From NCBI GenBank assembly GCA_964036155.1, contig OZ038423.1:9253249-9317248 (forward strand): DNA of 64,000 nt, in the 5' to 3' direction. This stretch comes from Diploscapter coronatus (lineage: Eukaryota; Nematoda; Chromadorea; Rhabditida; Rhabditidae). This document shows, piece after piece, positions 1 through 11,800 of the stretch (the stretch's first letter is position 1; every line of letters begins with the position of its first letter). Position numbers and translations under genes: made by a program. Below the pieces are notes generated by a model. That model did not search any database. It saw only the letters and a program-made list of their open reading frames with translations, and was not told the DNA's origin.

Positions 1-136
1 TAGCTAATGAAGCACGTATTTCCCTTTGGAAGTTATAATTACTTCTCTACCAGTAGACTTGTTTTCATTGTAAATAAATAGGAAAATTTTTATAGAGATC
101 CAAGGATGAGTAGATTGTGATTTAAAAAAGACTCAC

Positions 137-2395
137 GTCATCTTTGATCAAATTTGAAGACAGGTTCAGATGAGAGAACACGGAAGAGCCCGCTTTAGAA
201 GACGTGATACCGCTGAAAGTTATTTTATATTCGAGGAAAATCTGGCATGAAAAAGGCTCGATGAAAAAAAATTGCCTGTAAAGTCCCGAACAGAGCAATT
301 GGGTGCACTTCTCCGACAATTGGCATTCAGCAAGGTTCAGGCGACGAAGCATCGACATCTTGGGAAGGGCTGTGGAGAGAGCGGTGAAGCCTCAAATCAG
401 ATATTATCGAGAAATCGTGAAACAATGCGATTCTACCTTTCTTATCATCCAGAACATTTTTGGAGAGATCGAGGTACTCCAGGGACGAAGATTGGCAATT
501 CTGCAGAGCGGAGGCGAACAGGGTCATGAAGTCACTGAAAAACAATAATTTTGAAAAAAAAACTGAAGAACTATGAAATTAAAAAAAAAAAATTGAGAAA
601 TATGCAGACAAATCTCAAATATGTAGCCATATTTGGGCTAACATTAACAAAAGGATAAAGAATAAAAAATAGCACAGAAAAGTTCAACTTACCGAGGCAG
701 CGCACAATTCCTCAACGACAATTTATGCAGATTGGGCGATCGTCTAACAACGGTCAAAATGACGTCGACTAAATCGGGCAGAACGCGCACTCCGTCAGCC
801 ACGAGCCCTGTGAAGTAGGTCGAGTACTGCAGCACACCGACTATGGGCAGGAGGTCTTTCGGCAGCAGGTGAGAGAAATCCTCCACTCGCAAATCGCGTA
901 GACGGTTGATTGTGTAGATCTTTTCGACGTCCTGGAAAAATGATTGTAAATATTGAGTTATTTTACTTTGAATAAATTATTCCAGAAAGATGAAATTTAA
1001 AAAAAAAAAAATTCTAAACTTTGAATATGAGAAGGAATACCTTTCTTGTAAAATAAGTAAATTTTACCCAAGCAACTTCCTCTCGATACGGTTGATCATA
1101 GAAATCACAGAGTGCAGCGTAGGTCCTTCTGAACGAGTGGCAGGCTCTGGGGGTTACATCGATGTGGATTGCAGAGAAGTCTGTGTAGAGAGCGGATGGC
1201 GATAAATCCACTAATTGCTTTAAAACGTGACCTGAAAAGAATAGTATAATTTTCAAAAATAAAAAAAGATGAAAAGCATGGCGAGTTTCGTGATCTTTAA
1301 AAATTTTAGAATTAAAAAATACCGATATCCGGAAAGTAGTGCTTCAAAGCAGAGAGAATCTGTTTGGCCACGTAATCACCCCCTTGATTGTGTGGCTTCA
1401 TATTGAATTTCTTCCGATGGCCGGACTCGTCGATGGACACGGAAACCTAAGATTTATAATCTTATTTACCCGAAAAAGAACGATTTTTCTAATGTGGTAG
1501 TTTTTCGTTTAAAAAAAATAATTCTCACCTCATCCTGATTGAGGACCTGAATGGCCTTGACGTTGAGCAGATGCACGGAGCGCTCGACTTTCAGCGAATT
1601 TGGTGATTTGCCAGCCAGAATAAAAATTCGGAATTTGGAAATAACGAACAGGCGCTGAAAATCGAAAACTTGAACTTTTATTCAAATTTTTGACGATTTT
1701 GAAAATAAGAATGCGGAAAACAAACAACATCATTATTTTCGAGGTAAAAGATTGTTGCTCTTCAATTTGGTTTCGAAATTAATAGCTTGACAAAAGTGGA
1801 CGCACCTGCTCAAATCTGTCCTGCTTCGCGGCATAATCAACAGGAATCGCAATCCGACTGTCGAAGAACTTGTTGCCCAAAACGACCGACGGCTTCTCTA
1901 AAATCAGCAACATTTTAACTAATAGTTTCCTCGATCGAATGTTTACTCATTTTCGACATTTTTGGATTGAATTCAAAAAATGAACAGATGTTAGTCACTT
2001 TTTGCGAAATCTGAATTTTGCCATTCCAAGAACACTCATTTCAATGGAAAAAGTCGCGTAGATGTTGTGAGTGTTGTAAAATCAAAACCAACTGCTTTTG
2101 AAATGAAATGAAATTGGATTTTATGGACGGCTATCAAAAGTGTGAAGAAAGATTTCGTCTTTCAAATGTATCAAATAAAAAACCAAATTACTCATGAAAT
2201 TGGTCGTTTTTGCAAGATTACCATCAATTTCAAGAATGTTTTTTCCTTTACTGAAAAACATTTCCTGCACTCTTCGAAGATAGTCATTTTTTCTTAAATT
2301 TACCTATTTTTAAAATCACATCATTCGTAAATTCCATAAAACTCACGTTGAATGAACTCGCACAGTTCCAGAAGGGTGGCCCTGGACAAGGACAT
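137..2395 (-). CDS. crml-1: CARMIL / LRRC16 homolog, N-terminal part (3' end beyond the left edge)
   Basis: Actin regulator that binds capping protein through its C-terminal region, which lies outside this window; acts at the leading edge. Exons (minus): 2347-2395, 1806-1897, 1529-1654, 1323-1446, 1068-1231, 693-931, 437-534, 369-276, 212-137; 1062 nt, 354 codons, frame kept throughout. Residues 1-130 form the CARMIL-type PH domain (RLFVISKFRIFILAGK). The linker carries YREEVAW, as in human YREEVQW. EDFSHLLPKDLLPIVGVL matches the human stretch before the leucine-rich repeats, and LRR units follow (LEYLDLSKNVLDD, LRRLNLAEC, FSHLNLSSNLIKDD). The start at 2395 is the first ATG in frame with the PH domain. 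The intron after exon 8 begins GC instead of GT (275-274, context ACAG|GCAATT). The last visible exon ends at a good GTGAGT donor, so the gene runs off the window. Family assignment is very secure; individual splice sites slightly less so. Confidence 0.93.
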
Positions 2396-5300
2396 TGTTT
2401 TCGTTCTGCTCTGACCGACGAAATGCTCGTGTTTCGGCTCGATTTACTCCTGCCTGCTGTCACTCCGTCAGTTGTAGAAATGACACGTTTTGCAGGGAAA
2501 GCAGCGAGAGTAGACGAGTGGACACAGCTGAAAGACAAGGGATGAAAGGAGGAACAATGAATCAGCGATTTATCACTGAAACAATCGAAGACAAATTGAT
2601 AAAAGCAAATAAGATTTATGATGGATTTGATCCCGATTCTGATGAAATATCAATCATTTTCTTTAAAAAAAAACTCTGCAATTTTGAAACTTCACTCACC
2701 AAGAATCAAAACATAGGAAAAAATTGCAGATCATTCCAACAATTTTGCAAAATTTGAAGTCTAGGTTTTTTCAAGAAAATCAAAAATTTTTGAGCAAATA
2801 AAAACCTTACAAATGAATCTGATTCAATGTTTGTTCTGGTTCGGATGCCCCAGTCTGTCGATGATCATCTACGAGCCACCGTCTTCAGATCGTTCGGTCA
2901 CAATGCGCAATATCTGGGTCGCCACTGCAAAACAGAAACACTGGAAATGACTGATCAATTTCGTTGTTTTGTAATGCGTTCGAAGCGAATGGAAAAGGCT
3001 ATGGAGCGAGGAAATAACGAATAAATTGGGGAGGGAAAGAGATAAAGGACAAGAGAGAGATAATGAATTTTGAGAGAGAAAGAAAGACGCAGAGACAAAA
3101 ATGAGTCATAGTGAAAAGGGAAAAAATGGAACAGACTTTGAAGCATCGGGTCAAAATTAGAAGAGAGGAAGTGGGGACTTATCTTATCAATAAGGTGCAC
3201 TCAAAATACCGCCATATCAGGGAAGAAATGGAATATTTCAAACGGATTTGAAGGAGCATTGCTTAAAATGGAGAAAAGCTCTGAAAGTTCAAAGGAAAAC
3301 TGTCGCTTATCAAACAAGGGTCTTTGGACATTCGATACTCAATATAAGCCTCACACTATATATGGGAGGGGAGTGGAAAACTTTGAAATTTACAATGGGA
3401 TATTTTGAAATTTCGAACAAATCATCAAGAAAAAAATGAAAAGTTCGATAAAAAAAAAATCAATAACAAATCGATAAGTTGGCGACTACAAATAGGGTAC
3501 TTCCTTTGAAAATCAACTTTGGACAGGCAAAAATATTCATCTCTCCGAAAAAGGCCTTTGCCTCTCATGCGTTAATCAATCGATACGATTGCGCCCTCTT
3601 TTCTTCTTTCCTGCATCTGCTCTCCTACAGCAGGAAAACCTCTCTTCCCCTTCCCACCTCTCTTCGCACTATTTTTCATCCGAACAGTTCCCGCTTTGAC
3701 TCTCTCCCTTTCCTCTGCTCTCTCATCCCCCTCACCTTCTCACTTCCCATACTCTTTCGCCAGTTCCCTCAAGCACTTGCCCATTTCTCCTCACTTTTCA
3801 TTCCTCTCATAGTCTAGTCGCGCTCCACAATAACTCGTATAGGGCAGTAGTGTAACGCAAAAAAGCATTAGTCAACTTGAAAGTGTTCCCGAAATTCAAC
3901 GACGACAAAAAATCCACTCTTCCAGTTTCAGCCTTTTTCCGCCGAAATTGGCGGAAGGATAATCCGCTTTGACGCGAAAATGCTTTGAAAACAAAAATGA
4001 AGAACAACTCAATGAAATCGGGGAAAACAGTAAACCCATTTCAATCTGCCAACATTGATCGGAGAATTTCGAAAAATTCAATGAAAAATCGCCCAGAATG
4101 GTCAACAAGCCGAGTAAGAATGGGAGGAAATATTGAATTGGGGGTTGAACGATGCTCTGACTCATGACAAATCATAGAAATCGCAGTTTTGAAGACTGCG
4201 CTAATATTGGCGATAGATTTCAGACACTCGGAAAAGTGCAAGAAAGGTTTCAAAAATTTGCGTCCCTAACAAAATAATGCGCTAAAACTGGGAATCGTAA
4301 AAATAAAAACAGGATCAAGGGAGAAGAGGAAAGTAATGCTCTGAATCACTTGGGGAATGCGCCAAGTTTCCGAAAAACTCATATTCAATCAAAGTGCCGA
4401 ATTGTACGGGAACAAATTCCGGAAAAAACGAGAAAATCATCGATTTCCATCATTTCAGCTTATCATTGATTGTTCAGTCAACTCGTTTTAATATTTATGC
4501 GTTGGATTACGCCTCGATGTCTTGGAGCCAAATAAAACGCCAGTCCTAATGACTCTTCGACTTGTTCAAACAATGCTCTCTAATCATTGACATAGATATT
4601 GAATGACGACCGAGCAAATTTTCAAATTTACACATTTTTAATAAATTTTGAGTAAAATTTTCTCCTGAAAAGCGTTTATTTTCACTCTTTACATTATCAA
4701 AGATGTTGATCGGATGGAGAAGCCCTCAGAAGCAATCACCGAAAGAGCTGACTGATTCTCGAAGAGTCTTGAATTTCGATGACCCGTTCCGAGTAATTTT
4801 CAGCTCATTTAAGAAAATACCACGTTTCTGCATCCAAACATCTTGATTGAGCAAAAACTAGAAGAATTCTCGACTTCGACAATCAATAAAACACATTTGA
4901 AATTCAACTTCGACGATATTTCTTTAGAGGATGTTTGAACTGCAAGTTTCATGCAAGGATGAATGAAGTTCATCTTCGATTTCATTTTCTTTCAAAATCA
5001 AACTAATGAAGACCCGATTAGTGAAATAAGAAGTTAATCAAAGATTCGTCAAACTCATAAAATTTGATCAAAGCTATATGGGTGCTGTGAATGAAATTTT
5101 AATGGAATTATCTTTTTCATGAAGAAAGAGTTAAGTTTATTCAACTTTCACGAAAAGAATGTTTTTATTTGTCGAAATTTAGGTGTCTTTCCACCTGACA
5201 GAGTATTCCATTTCGCTTTGCCGTAATTATTCCAATATCGCAGTCGACGTTCTGGATTCTCAATCCATCCATCTGCCTAATTCTTCACATCTTTTCAACT

Positions 5301-5482
5301 CAAGTTTGACCACTTTCCCGCCACTTTTACCGCTTTTACCATTTGGCTACTCATCTTCTCCGTATTTTACGGTCTAATGGACTTTTCTTGACTAATGAAA
5401 ATAATTTCACTTTTCGTCGGATGCCGGCATTGTGCTATCGCCCTTTTGAGTTCTCCGATTTCATGCCTTCTATTTTGTGTCT
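2396..5482. other. Intergenic region between crml-1 and the collagen gene
   Basis: A 3.1-kb divergent intergenic region. It holds purine-rich runs (3030-3130), a pyrimidine-rich stretch (3595-3800) and scattered short ORFs with no recognisable domains or splice structure. Promoters for both genes are expected here but no specific element is recognisable. Confidence 0.5.
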
Positions 5483-8400
5483 ATGATGAAGCAGTACTCG
5501 TTTCTATCTATCATTTACTCTATTACCGTATTTTTAATTACCACAATTTGGATTTTCGTCGCCTATATGATATTCGACATTCAAAACTTTCAAGCGATTT
5601 CGTTGAGGCATATGGAGAAGTTCAAGGTAAAGATCATTTTTGTCTGTAAAATGTTGACAATGATAATATTAGGTTGATGCATTCCTGTTTTCCGATTTGT
5701 GCGAAACAGTTCAACAGAACATAACTTTATTGGTTAACAAGGATATTAGATGAAATATTCGCCATCGCTGTCCACAGTCCTCTGCCAGCGACTGGGCAGC
5801 TTACGGATTCCCTCGCCGTACCAAGCGGGCTGCTTGGAGGCGAAGTAGGTCTTCAACCATGCGTCGACCTCCGCGCGGTTCTTGAAGTGTGTCTCGCCAA
5901 GGACTCGCTGCATGTCCGAGAAAAGCCAGTAGTCGCTAGGTGCCATGTCGGGCGAGTAGGGGGCATGGGGTACAATGTGCCATCCGAACGTTGTCAGCTC
6001 CTTTTTCACTTGTTTACACACATGAGGGCGGGCGTTGTCGTGGAGAAAGTGAAGACGACCTCGTAGCCAGGGAGTGGATTGGACGTGAGCCTTCAAGTCT
6101 CTCAGCTGGCGAGCGTAGACATCACCCGTGATCGTCGTACCCTCGGGTAGCAGCTCCCAGTAGATGGGGCCTTGGACGCCCCACCATACGGATAACATCA
6201 CCTTCTTCTGGTGCGTTTCGTCTTTGGCGACGGGTTCCGGCTGATCCTCCTTGTCCACCCACTGGGCACGTCTCACAACGTGATGGTAGACGATCCATTT
6301 CTCATCTCCCGTTATGAGATTGTCCAGCCAGGCCGTCGTCCTTTCGTATGTAAGAAGACTCATTGCTGTGTCAACTCGACAATTCTTGTTCTTGTCGCTC
6401 AAGACGTGGGGAATCCAACGGCCCAACTTTCGTACCTTGCCGAGCTTCTTCAGTCCTCGAACGACAGTTGCCTGTCTACTCCGAGAGTCTGCGCCATTTC
6501 TTGCGTAGTAGCGAATGGATCCCCTTCGACTGTGCTGCGCAGCAAATCCAAATCCATCACTCGTGCAGGTTGCGACCTCTCCTCGTCTTCGAGACTGTAG
6601 TTGTGGGCCTCGAATCGTTTGAACCAATTGCGTACTGTGTGCTCGGAGGGGACTTCCTGGGGATATACTCGGGCCAGTTGACGGTGGGTCTCGGGTGGTT
6701 TGGTGCCAGAGAGGAAGAGAAATAACATTACGTTGCGTATGTGGACACTGTTTGGGTGGAATCGATGGGGCATTGTGGGAACTAGACTGCTCACTAGCTG
6801 GTTGTGGCACTGCGACTGATAAGAGGGAGGGGCAAGTTGTTTATATTATAGAGCACAGTGGTTTTTGTCGCGGTCGGCCGCAGAGGGGAGGGAGCAAAGT
6901 ACACATATCAAAAACGGAAAACAGGAATGCATCAACCTAATAGTTTCTTGCCGATGACGCTTGGAGCATCATGTACGATGAAGAAAATGGTAAAGCTATG
7001 ATAAGAACGAGGAGAACGATCAACGTTCGGCTGAGGTAAATTATACAACATATGTTGAATCTCATGAAAGACCACAAATTTTTATCCAGCTCTAGATTTA
7101 ATTATTAACGCTTTCCAAGTGTAAGAGAAGTCTGTAGGACAATGCACGTCATTTATCCTCGAAAGCAGGGCAATTACCTTCACTATCAAGAAACAAATTT
7201 AGGAAAGATCCTTATTACACTGCTCCACTAGAAATCCTGGACATTCCACCGCCTCCCATATACGAAGTTTCTCCAACGAACAACCCATACTTCACAGGTC
7301 GATCTACTAGACCTCCCAATACGCGGAAGATCGTCACGACAACAAAAGGAATTTCACGAATGTACGGTATCCACGAAAGCGAGAAGAACAAATGCAATTG
7401 TAGGTCTTTTAGAAAGAAAAAAACAGACAGTGAGGGATTATTTAGGCTGCGAAGGCGAAACGAATTCTTACGGAATAAATCTGAAATGTCCAGTTGGAGT
7501 CCGTGGGAATCAAGGAGAGCCGGGGATAGATGGAGGTAGCAAACGGAACTTCTTGTAGGTTAATGTCAAAGTTCAATTTTCAGAAAATGGCGAACCGGGT
7601 AATGAAATCTGGAATTTTTGTCAAATAATAATTTACTTCTAAAGGTGAGGACGGAGTACCTGGATTCACCCCAGTCCTGACTGAAGAAGGAGAATTGACG
7701 GACGGCAATCTCATGTATGACTACGAGAGCAGCATGCTTGTGAAGCGACAGTATTCGTGTATCGCCTGTCCTGCAGGTCCTCAAGGTAGACAAAAAAATT
7801 TGCGGAATTTCGCTCTGAAGAATAATGTTTTCATGCGCACCTGGGCTTGATGGGTTGATGGGCGAGAGAGGCAATCCTGGGTAGGTTGTTGAAAATGATC
7901 TTCTTGAAATTGATTTTCTTAGCGCCGATGGATCCCCAGGAATTGATGGATTTTCGAATATCGGTGCAGCCGGTCCAATGGGTGACCGAGGGTTTGTCTC
8001 TATCAATATTGGATACTATATTTTGCCAATTTTAGAGCTCAAGGCGAGAAAGGAAAAACTGGTCAACCTGTCAGTCTTTCAGGAATTCGAAATAAGTCGA
8101 TTACTTTCAGGGCATGCCGGGAGAATCGGCGATAATGGTCGTCGACTTTCCAGGCCCGAAAGGCTTGAAGGGACAAATTGGAGCTCCTGTGAGAAATCAA
8201 CTGATTGGACTTCATCAGTTTATCTATCGTCCATTTAGGGGCTAATGGGTCTCAAGGGTGAAGACTACGTCGGTTACGCAATCGCACCTCCTGGTCAGGT
8301 CGGTGTTATGGGTGAAGCTGGAGAAAACGGATTGGACGGGTCTTTCGGATTGCAAGGGCCGGTTTGTGATCATTACTTTAGAAAGCCTCCATGCTCTTGA

Positions 8401-8658
8401 TTTCAGCCGGGAGAACAGGGCATACCTGGAATCGATTCTGGATATTGCAGGCAAGCGAAGAAAAATTATGGGTTTCCGAAACGTTCGAAAAAAACGAGTT
8501 ATAGATGCCCTTCAAAGAAGTCGATGAACCCCTACGTCATCTCAATGTACGACAAGAAACGATACAAAAAGATCACCGACAACTATGCACGTCAATGGAA
8601 ACAGTATGTCGAGCGAGTTAGGAAACGTCGGCTAAAGAAGTTGAAGATTCTCATTTGA
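5483..8658 (+). CDS. Cuticle collagen, transposon in intron 1
   Basis: Structural collagen of the nematode cuticle. Exons: 5483-5626, 6944-7035, 7203-7399, 7446-7535, 7584-7598 (15 nt), 7645-7785, exon 7 (7835-7880 or 7871-7880), 7923-7991, 8036-8069, 8111-8188, 8239-8361, 8407-8658; 426 or 414 aa. Residues 8-32 are a single membrane/signal-anchor helix, followed by the cuticle-collagen N-terminal region (DIQNFQ...MEKFK, then ADDAWSIM). After RTRRT come a Pro/Thr-rich spacer, a Cys cluster (CNCC, KCPVG), a short Gly-X-Y block, a second Cys pair (CIACPAG), the main Gly-X-Y block with short interruptions, and a Lys/Arg/Tyr-rich C-terminal tail of about 80 residues. The long basic tail is unusual among cuticle collagens. 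Intron 1 contains a mariner element. Exon 7 lacks a normal acceptor at its expected start. The paralogue class (for example dpy, rol or bli type) cannot be told from this alone. Confidence 0.93.
5669..5694 (+). repeat. Left inverted terminal repeat of the mariner
   Basis: 26 bp identical to the reverse complement of 6915-6940. The TA at 5667-5668 just outside is the target-site duplication. Confidence 0.96.
5746..6773 (-). pseudogene. Mariner transposase with a single frameshift
   Basis: Cut-and-paste transposase of the mariner family, about 342 codons from the ATG at 6773 to the TAA at 5746, the usual size. The N-terminal half carries the helix-turn-helix DNA-binding region (around VPSEHTVRNWFKRFE, then the ARVMDLDLL linker). 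The C-terminal half has the catalytic triad: D of TGDEKW, D of HDNARPH and D of APSDYW, with exactly 34 residues between the last two, which defines DD34D mariner. The two halves are in different frames. Near 6465-6475 one base is missing, so the first frame hits a TGA soon after GVDRQ, while the family alignment continues in the next frame (ATVVRGLKKLGKV). The copy is therefore probably non-autonomous unless the missing base is an assembly error. All catalytic residues remain. Confidence 0.93.
6915..6940 (-). repeat. Right inverted terminal repeat of the mariner
   Basis: 26-bp perfect inverted copy of 5669-5694. The TA at 6941-6942 plus G6943 forms the TAG used as the 3' splice site before collagen exon 2 (6944). 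Confidence 0.96.
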
Positions 8659-8684
8659 ACATCATGACTATTTATTCTCGTTTC

Positions 8685-8690
8685 AATAAA
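8685..8690 (+). promoter_or_regulatory. Poly(A) signal of the collagen gene
   Basis: Canonical AATAAA 27 bases after the collagen stop codon. Only 196 bases separate the collagen stop from the TMEM94 stop on the other strand, so the two 3' ends converge closely. Confidence 0.8.
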
Positions 8691-8854
8691 TGCTTGTAAT
8701 TTCGCTTTGCACGAAAATAACCTGAGCAAACGTTTTTAGTTATGGCATGAACATGAAATACTGGAGGATACCCTGATATGGTGACTAAAATGAAATATGT
8801 CGATTCTTTGAAAGATGCAATAAGTAGAAACTCATGAAAAATAATGTGTAACGT

Positions 8855-11800
8855 CTAATAAGGTGAATTCATCCCTAATTTGGTATCGAAGCCGAACTTT
8901 GTTCTTCGTTGATCTCTGGCGAACTGCCGGATTCTTCGAAGTTTCAACAGCTCATTGACCAAGATTAAAATGACTATCCAAACTAGCAAGGCTAGAAATG
9001 ACGGTAAGTCGAATACACGATGAAGTGGCACGCCACGAGCGTACGAATAAATTATCTGAAAAAAATCGTTGACAAAATCTTCTATAATCAAGTTGGCACC
9101 TGTGAAACGATGCAAAAAATGGCCGATCCTATCCATGTCCAGGAGAAGATTGGAGGATCTGACCAGAATGACGATAATGGGAATACGAATCCGGATGAAA
9201 GAACAATCAAGCAAATGAGAAACTGAAACATTTCTAATCGATGGTCCACTTTCATGCCCTTACTTACCTCAAGGCCTACGACGTGACGAAGAAACGAAGT
9301 CGAGAAGCTGTATTCGGGTGGCAGAAGTGGATTGGTGTTGGTTCGATTTTCGGAAAAATCAAAAATGTTCGTGTTAAGCTCGCAGACGACATCGGAGAAC
9401 TCGCATTCGATATTCGAGTTCTTTACAAGCTGAAATATTCATTTGAAGAAAACACTATGAAAAAAGCTTTTTGTACCAAGAAAAAGAAGACAGCGTTGAT
9501 AAAGAATGCCGTCGGAGCAAATTGTATGATGAATGCGATTAGGTTGGAACGGTACTCGGACTTGTTGATCTCCATCGAGTTCTTATTAGCGATGCGTATG
9601 ACGGAGTGCTTTGGGTTGAAGGGAGTAAATATCGTACCCATAGTCAGAAGCGGAATTTGTAGGAGCACAGTAAGAAGTACCTGAACTTGGAAATTTTTTA
9701 CTTTAACGCCCACTATTTCAGACCTGTAGTTCAGTGAAGATGATCGGTAAGAAGAGTAGCGAAGAGAGAACAATCGTCAATGAGAATAGCGTCGAGGCGA
9801 AAAGCAGAAATAGCAGAGACGCTCGTACGGAAGCCATACGATGTCGAGCACAACCGATTATCGCCGGCAACTTGAGACACTGAATTAGGAAGGGAGTTTG
9901 AATGATCAATTTGGCAAATTACCTGCATCTGGTTCAAATGCATGTCAGTCGACATTTGAGTTAGCCGACTTGCAACAGAAATCGCTGACAAGCTACCTTT
10001 CAGTGATGAATTAATGACCGCTTTCTCATGTTTGCAAGAACTGCATTGGAGAGGATCAACGGAAATTGACAAGTTCGCCTTCTTGTGAATCTGGGTATTG
10101 AACGAGTTCAACGAGGATCCGACGCAGGCGACGACTTCTTTGTAGTCCTAAAGTTTCAAAGTGAACATTAAATTTGGATGTATGAATTATTTTAGTGTTT
10201 CTGGAAAAAAAATAGCACCAAGATAGAAAGGCTAATCCAATCACAGTCAGATAGGTCCGAAAAAGTGGCCGAGCATTTCTAACGCATAATTCAGATGCTA
10301 ACTTTGACATTTTGGTATTTCTAACCATAAAAGTTGTATTTCGAAATGATAATGGCATTGCTTCCATCATGTCAAAAATTGAGATTTGAGAAATTCTCTA
10401 CCAATGGAAATCCCTGATTTTCATACCTGCATGATGGTAATCATCTCGAGCGTCGAAGTCGTATTGCAGTCAGTGAACAGCCCGACTAGCAGTGGAACGT
10501 TGTCAACAGCCTCCAAATGAGGTCGGACTTCGTCGATTCCAGTTGGAAGTTGAGCTTTGTTGGGAATCGGAGCAACTTTGTCCTCATCGGAGGTCAGCAA
10601 GCTTTGGCGTCTCATAGGCGAATTTCTTGCGAACGATTCGAGGTCCAAGTTTGCCAGAAGTGCATCGCTCTTTGCAAATCGTCCATTCAACTTCGAAGTC
10701 TTGCTTTTGGTTGAGCAAGAAAAGATTTCCATTGCCGGAATCTTTCTTTTTCCGGCCTTGTCCTCATCCTCGGCGAGTGTGATGTGACAATTCCAGCCAG
10801 CTTCGAGACCCAACTTCTCTGCGAACACACGACTTCGCAGCTCGTTTTCTTTTGAGAAGAAGACTGGTCGGACACAGGCGTTATCCAACAGTTCGACCAA
10901 TTTTGTAGCCCATGGCATGGCTTCATACTGGAGAGCCACAAGTCCGCATAGGATCTGGCCAGTGAAGACGTCGCTGATGAAATCCTGTGAATTCGTGACG
11001 ACTTTGGCAGGATTAATGCCGCTTTGTTGCAGAAGATCATCGATACTTTGCGAATGAACGAGTTGGACCGTTTCCGAAGATGACAGTGTACCAAGGAGCG
11101 GCAGTTCGATGTACTTTCCAACCAGGTCTTGATCAATTTGGCCGAAGACAGGACGATAGGCCAAAGCCAAGCAATGTCCGGTCATCGAGTGGCGTCGATG
11201 GAAGTCGATCGAGAGGCGTCTTTCTTTGATCGTCAAAGGCACCACCTTCTCGCCACTCCAGAAATGAGTGCAAGCGTCGAGAACCAACTTTGCAGTGCCC
11301 TAAAGCCATTGCAACTTGGAAGAATGATAAAGAAAAATCGCTTACTTGTGAAGAGAGGTGGGAATGCAGCGAATGTTCGTCCAATTGCACCGTGCAGAAT
11401 GCCATTTCAAGTGGAGTTCTGTGCTTGACGATTCCAGAAACCGGAGGGTCGCCTGGCTGGCGGGCATAAACTCCTACAAAAGTTCATGATGAGTCCAATT
11501 GAACCCGGAATTTACCGATTGTCACGCCGTCGTTCTTGAGTGCTGCGGGTATCGGACTTCCGCCTGGGGACTGCAGGAATCCAATCCTTATCGGCAACTG
11601 GCACATACACCGTCTGTTGGCTGTGGCGATTGTTCGCGGAACAGAGTCCGCGACGACGCTCAAGTGGTCGAGAAAGCGAGCAAAGTCGGAGTTGTGAGCA
11701 CAGGAGTTGAGTACCATGTTGTATGCCATTGGGAGAAGGCTTGGAAGGTGAAGTGCCCACGATGACTCGTCGAAATCCAGCTCCCACTCGTCGTCGCTCA

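Larger units (their letters stand above)
5669..6940 (-). mobile_element. Full-length mariner (DD34D) DNA transposon
   Basis: A 1272-bp element bounded by perfect 26-bp inverted terminal repeats starting TTAGGTTGATGC (5669-5694 and 6915-6940) and flanked by a TA duplication (5667-5668 and 6941-6942). Size, terminal sequence and TA target are those of mariner-family elements. It encodes one transposase on the minus strand. It lies inside intron 1 of the collagen gene, in the opposite orientation to the host gene. Perfect repeats suggest a recent insertion. Confidence 0.97.

Noticed and set aside
3479..3817. 112-codon + ORF in the crml-1/collagen spacer
   Set aside because: Translation of a pyrimidine-rich tract (Ser/Leu/Phe/Pro), no start context, domain or splice partners; also considered as an LTR fragment, but no terminal repeats or primer-binding site were found.
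5940..6725. Several + strand ORFs of 60-130 codons across the transposon
   Set aside because: They are antisense readings of the transposase gene, with no homology of their own.
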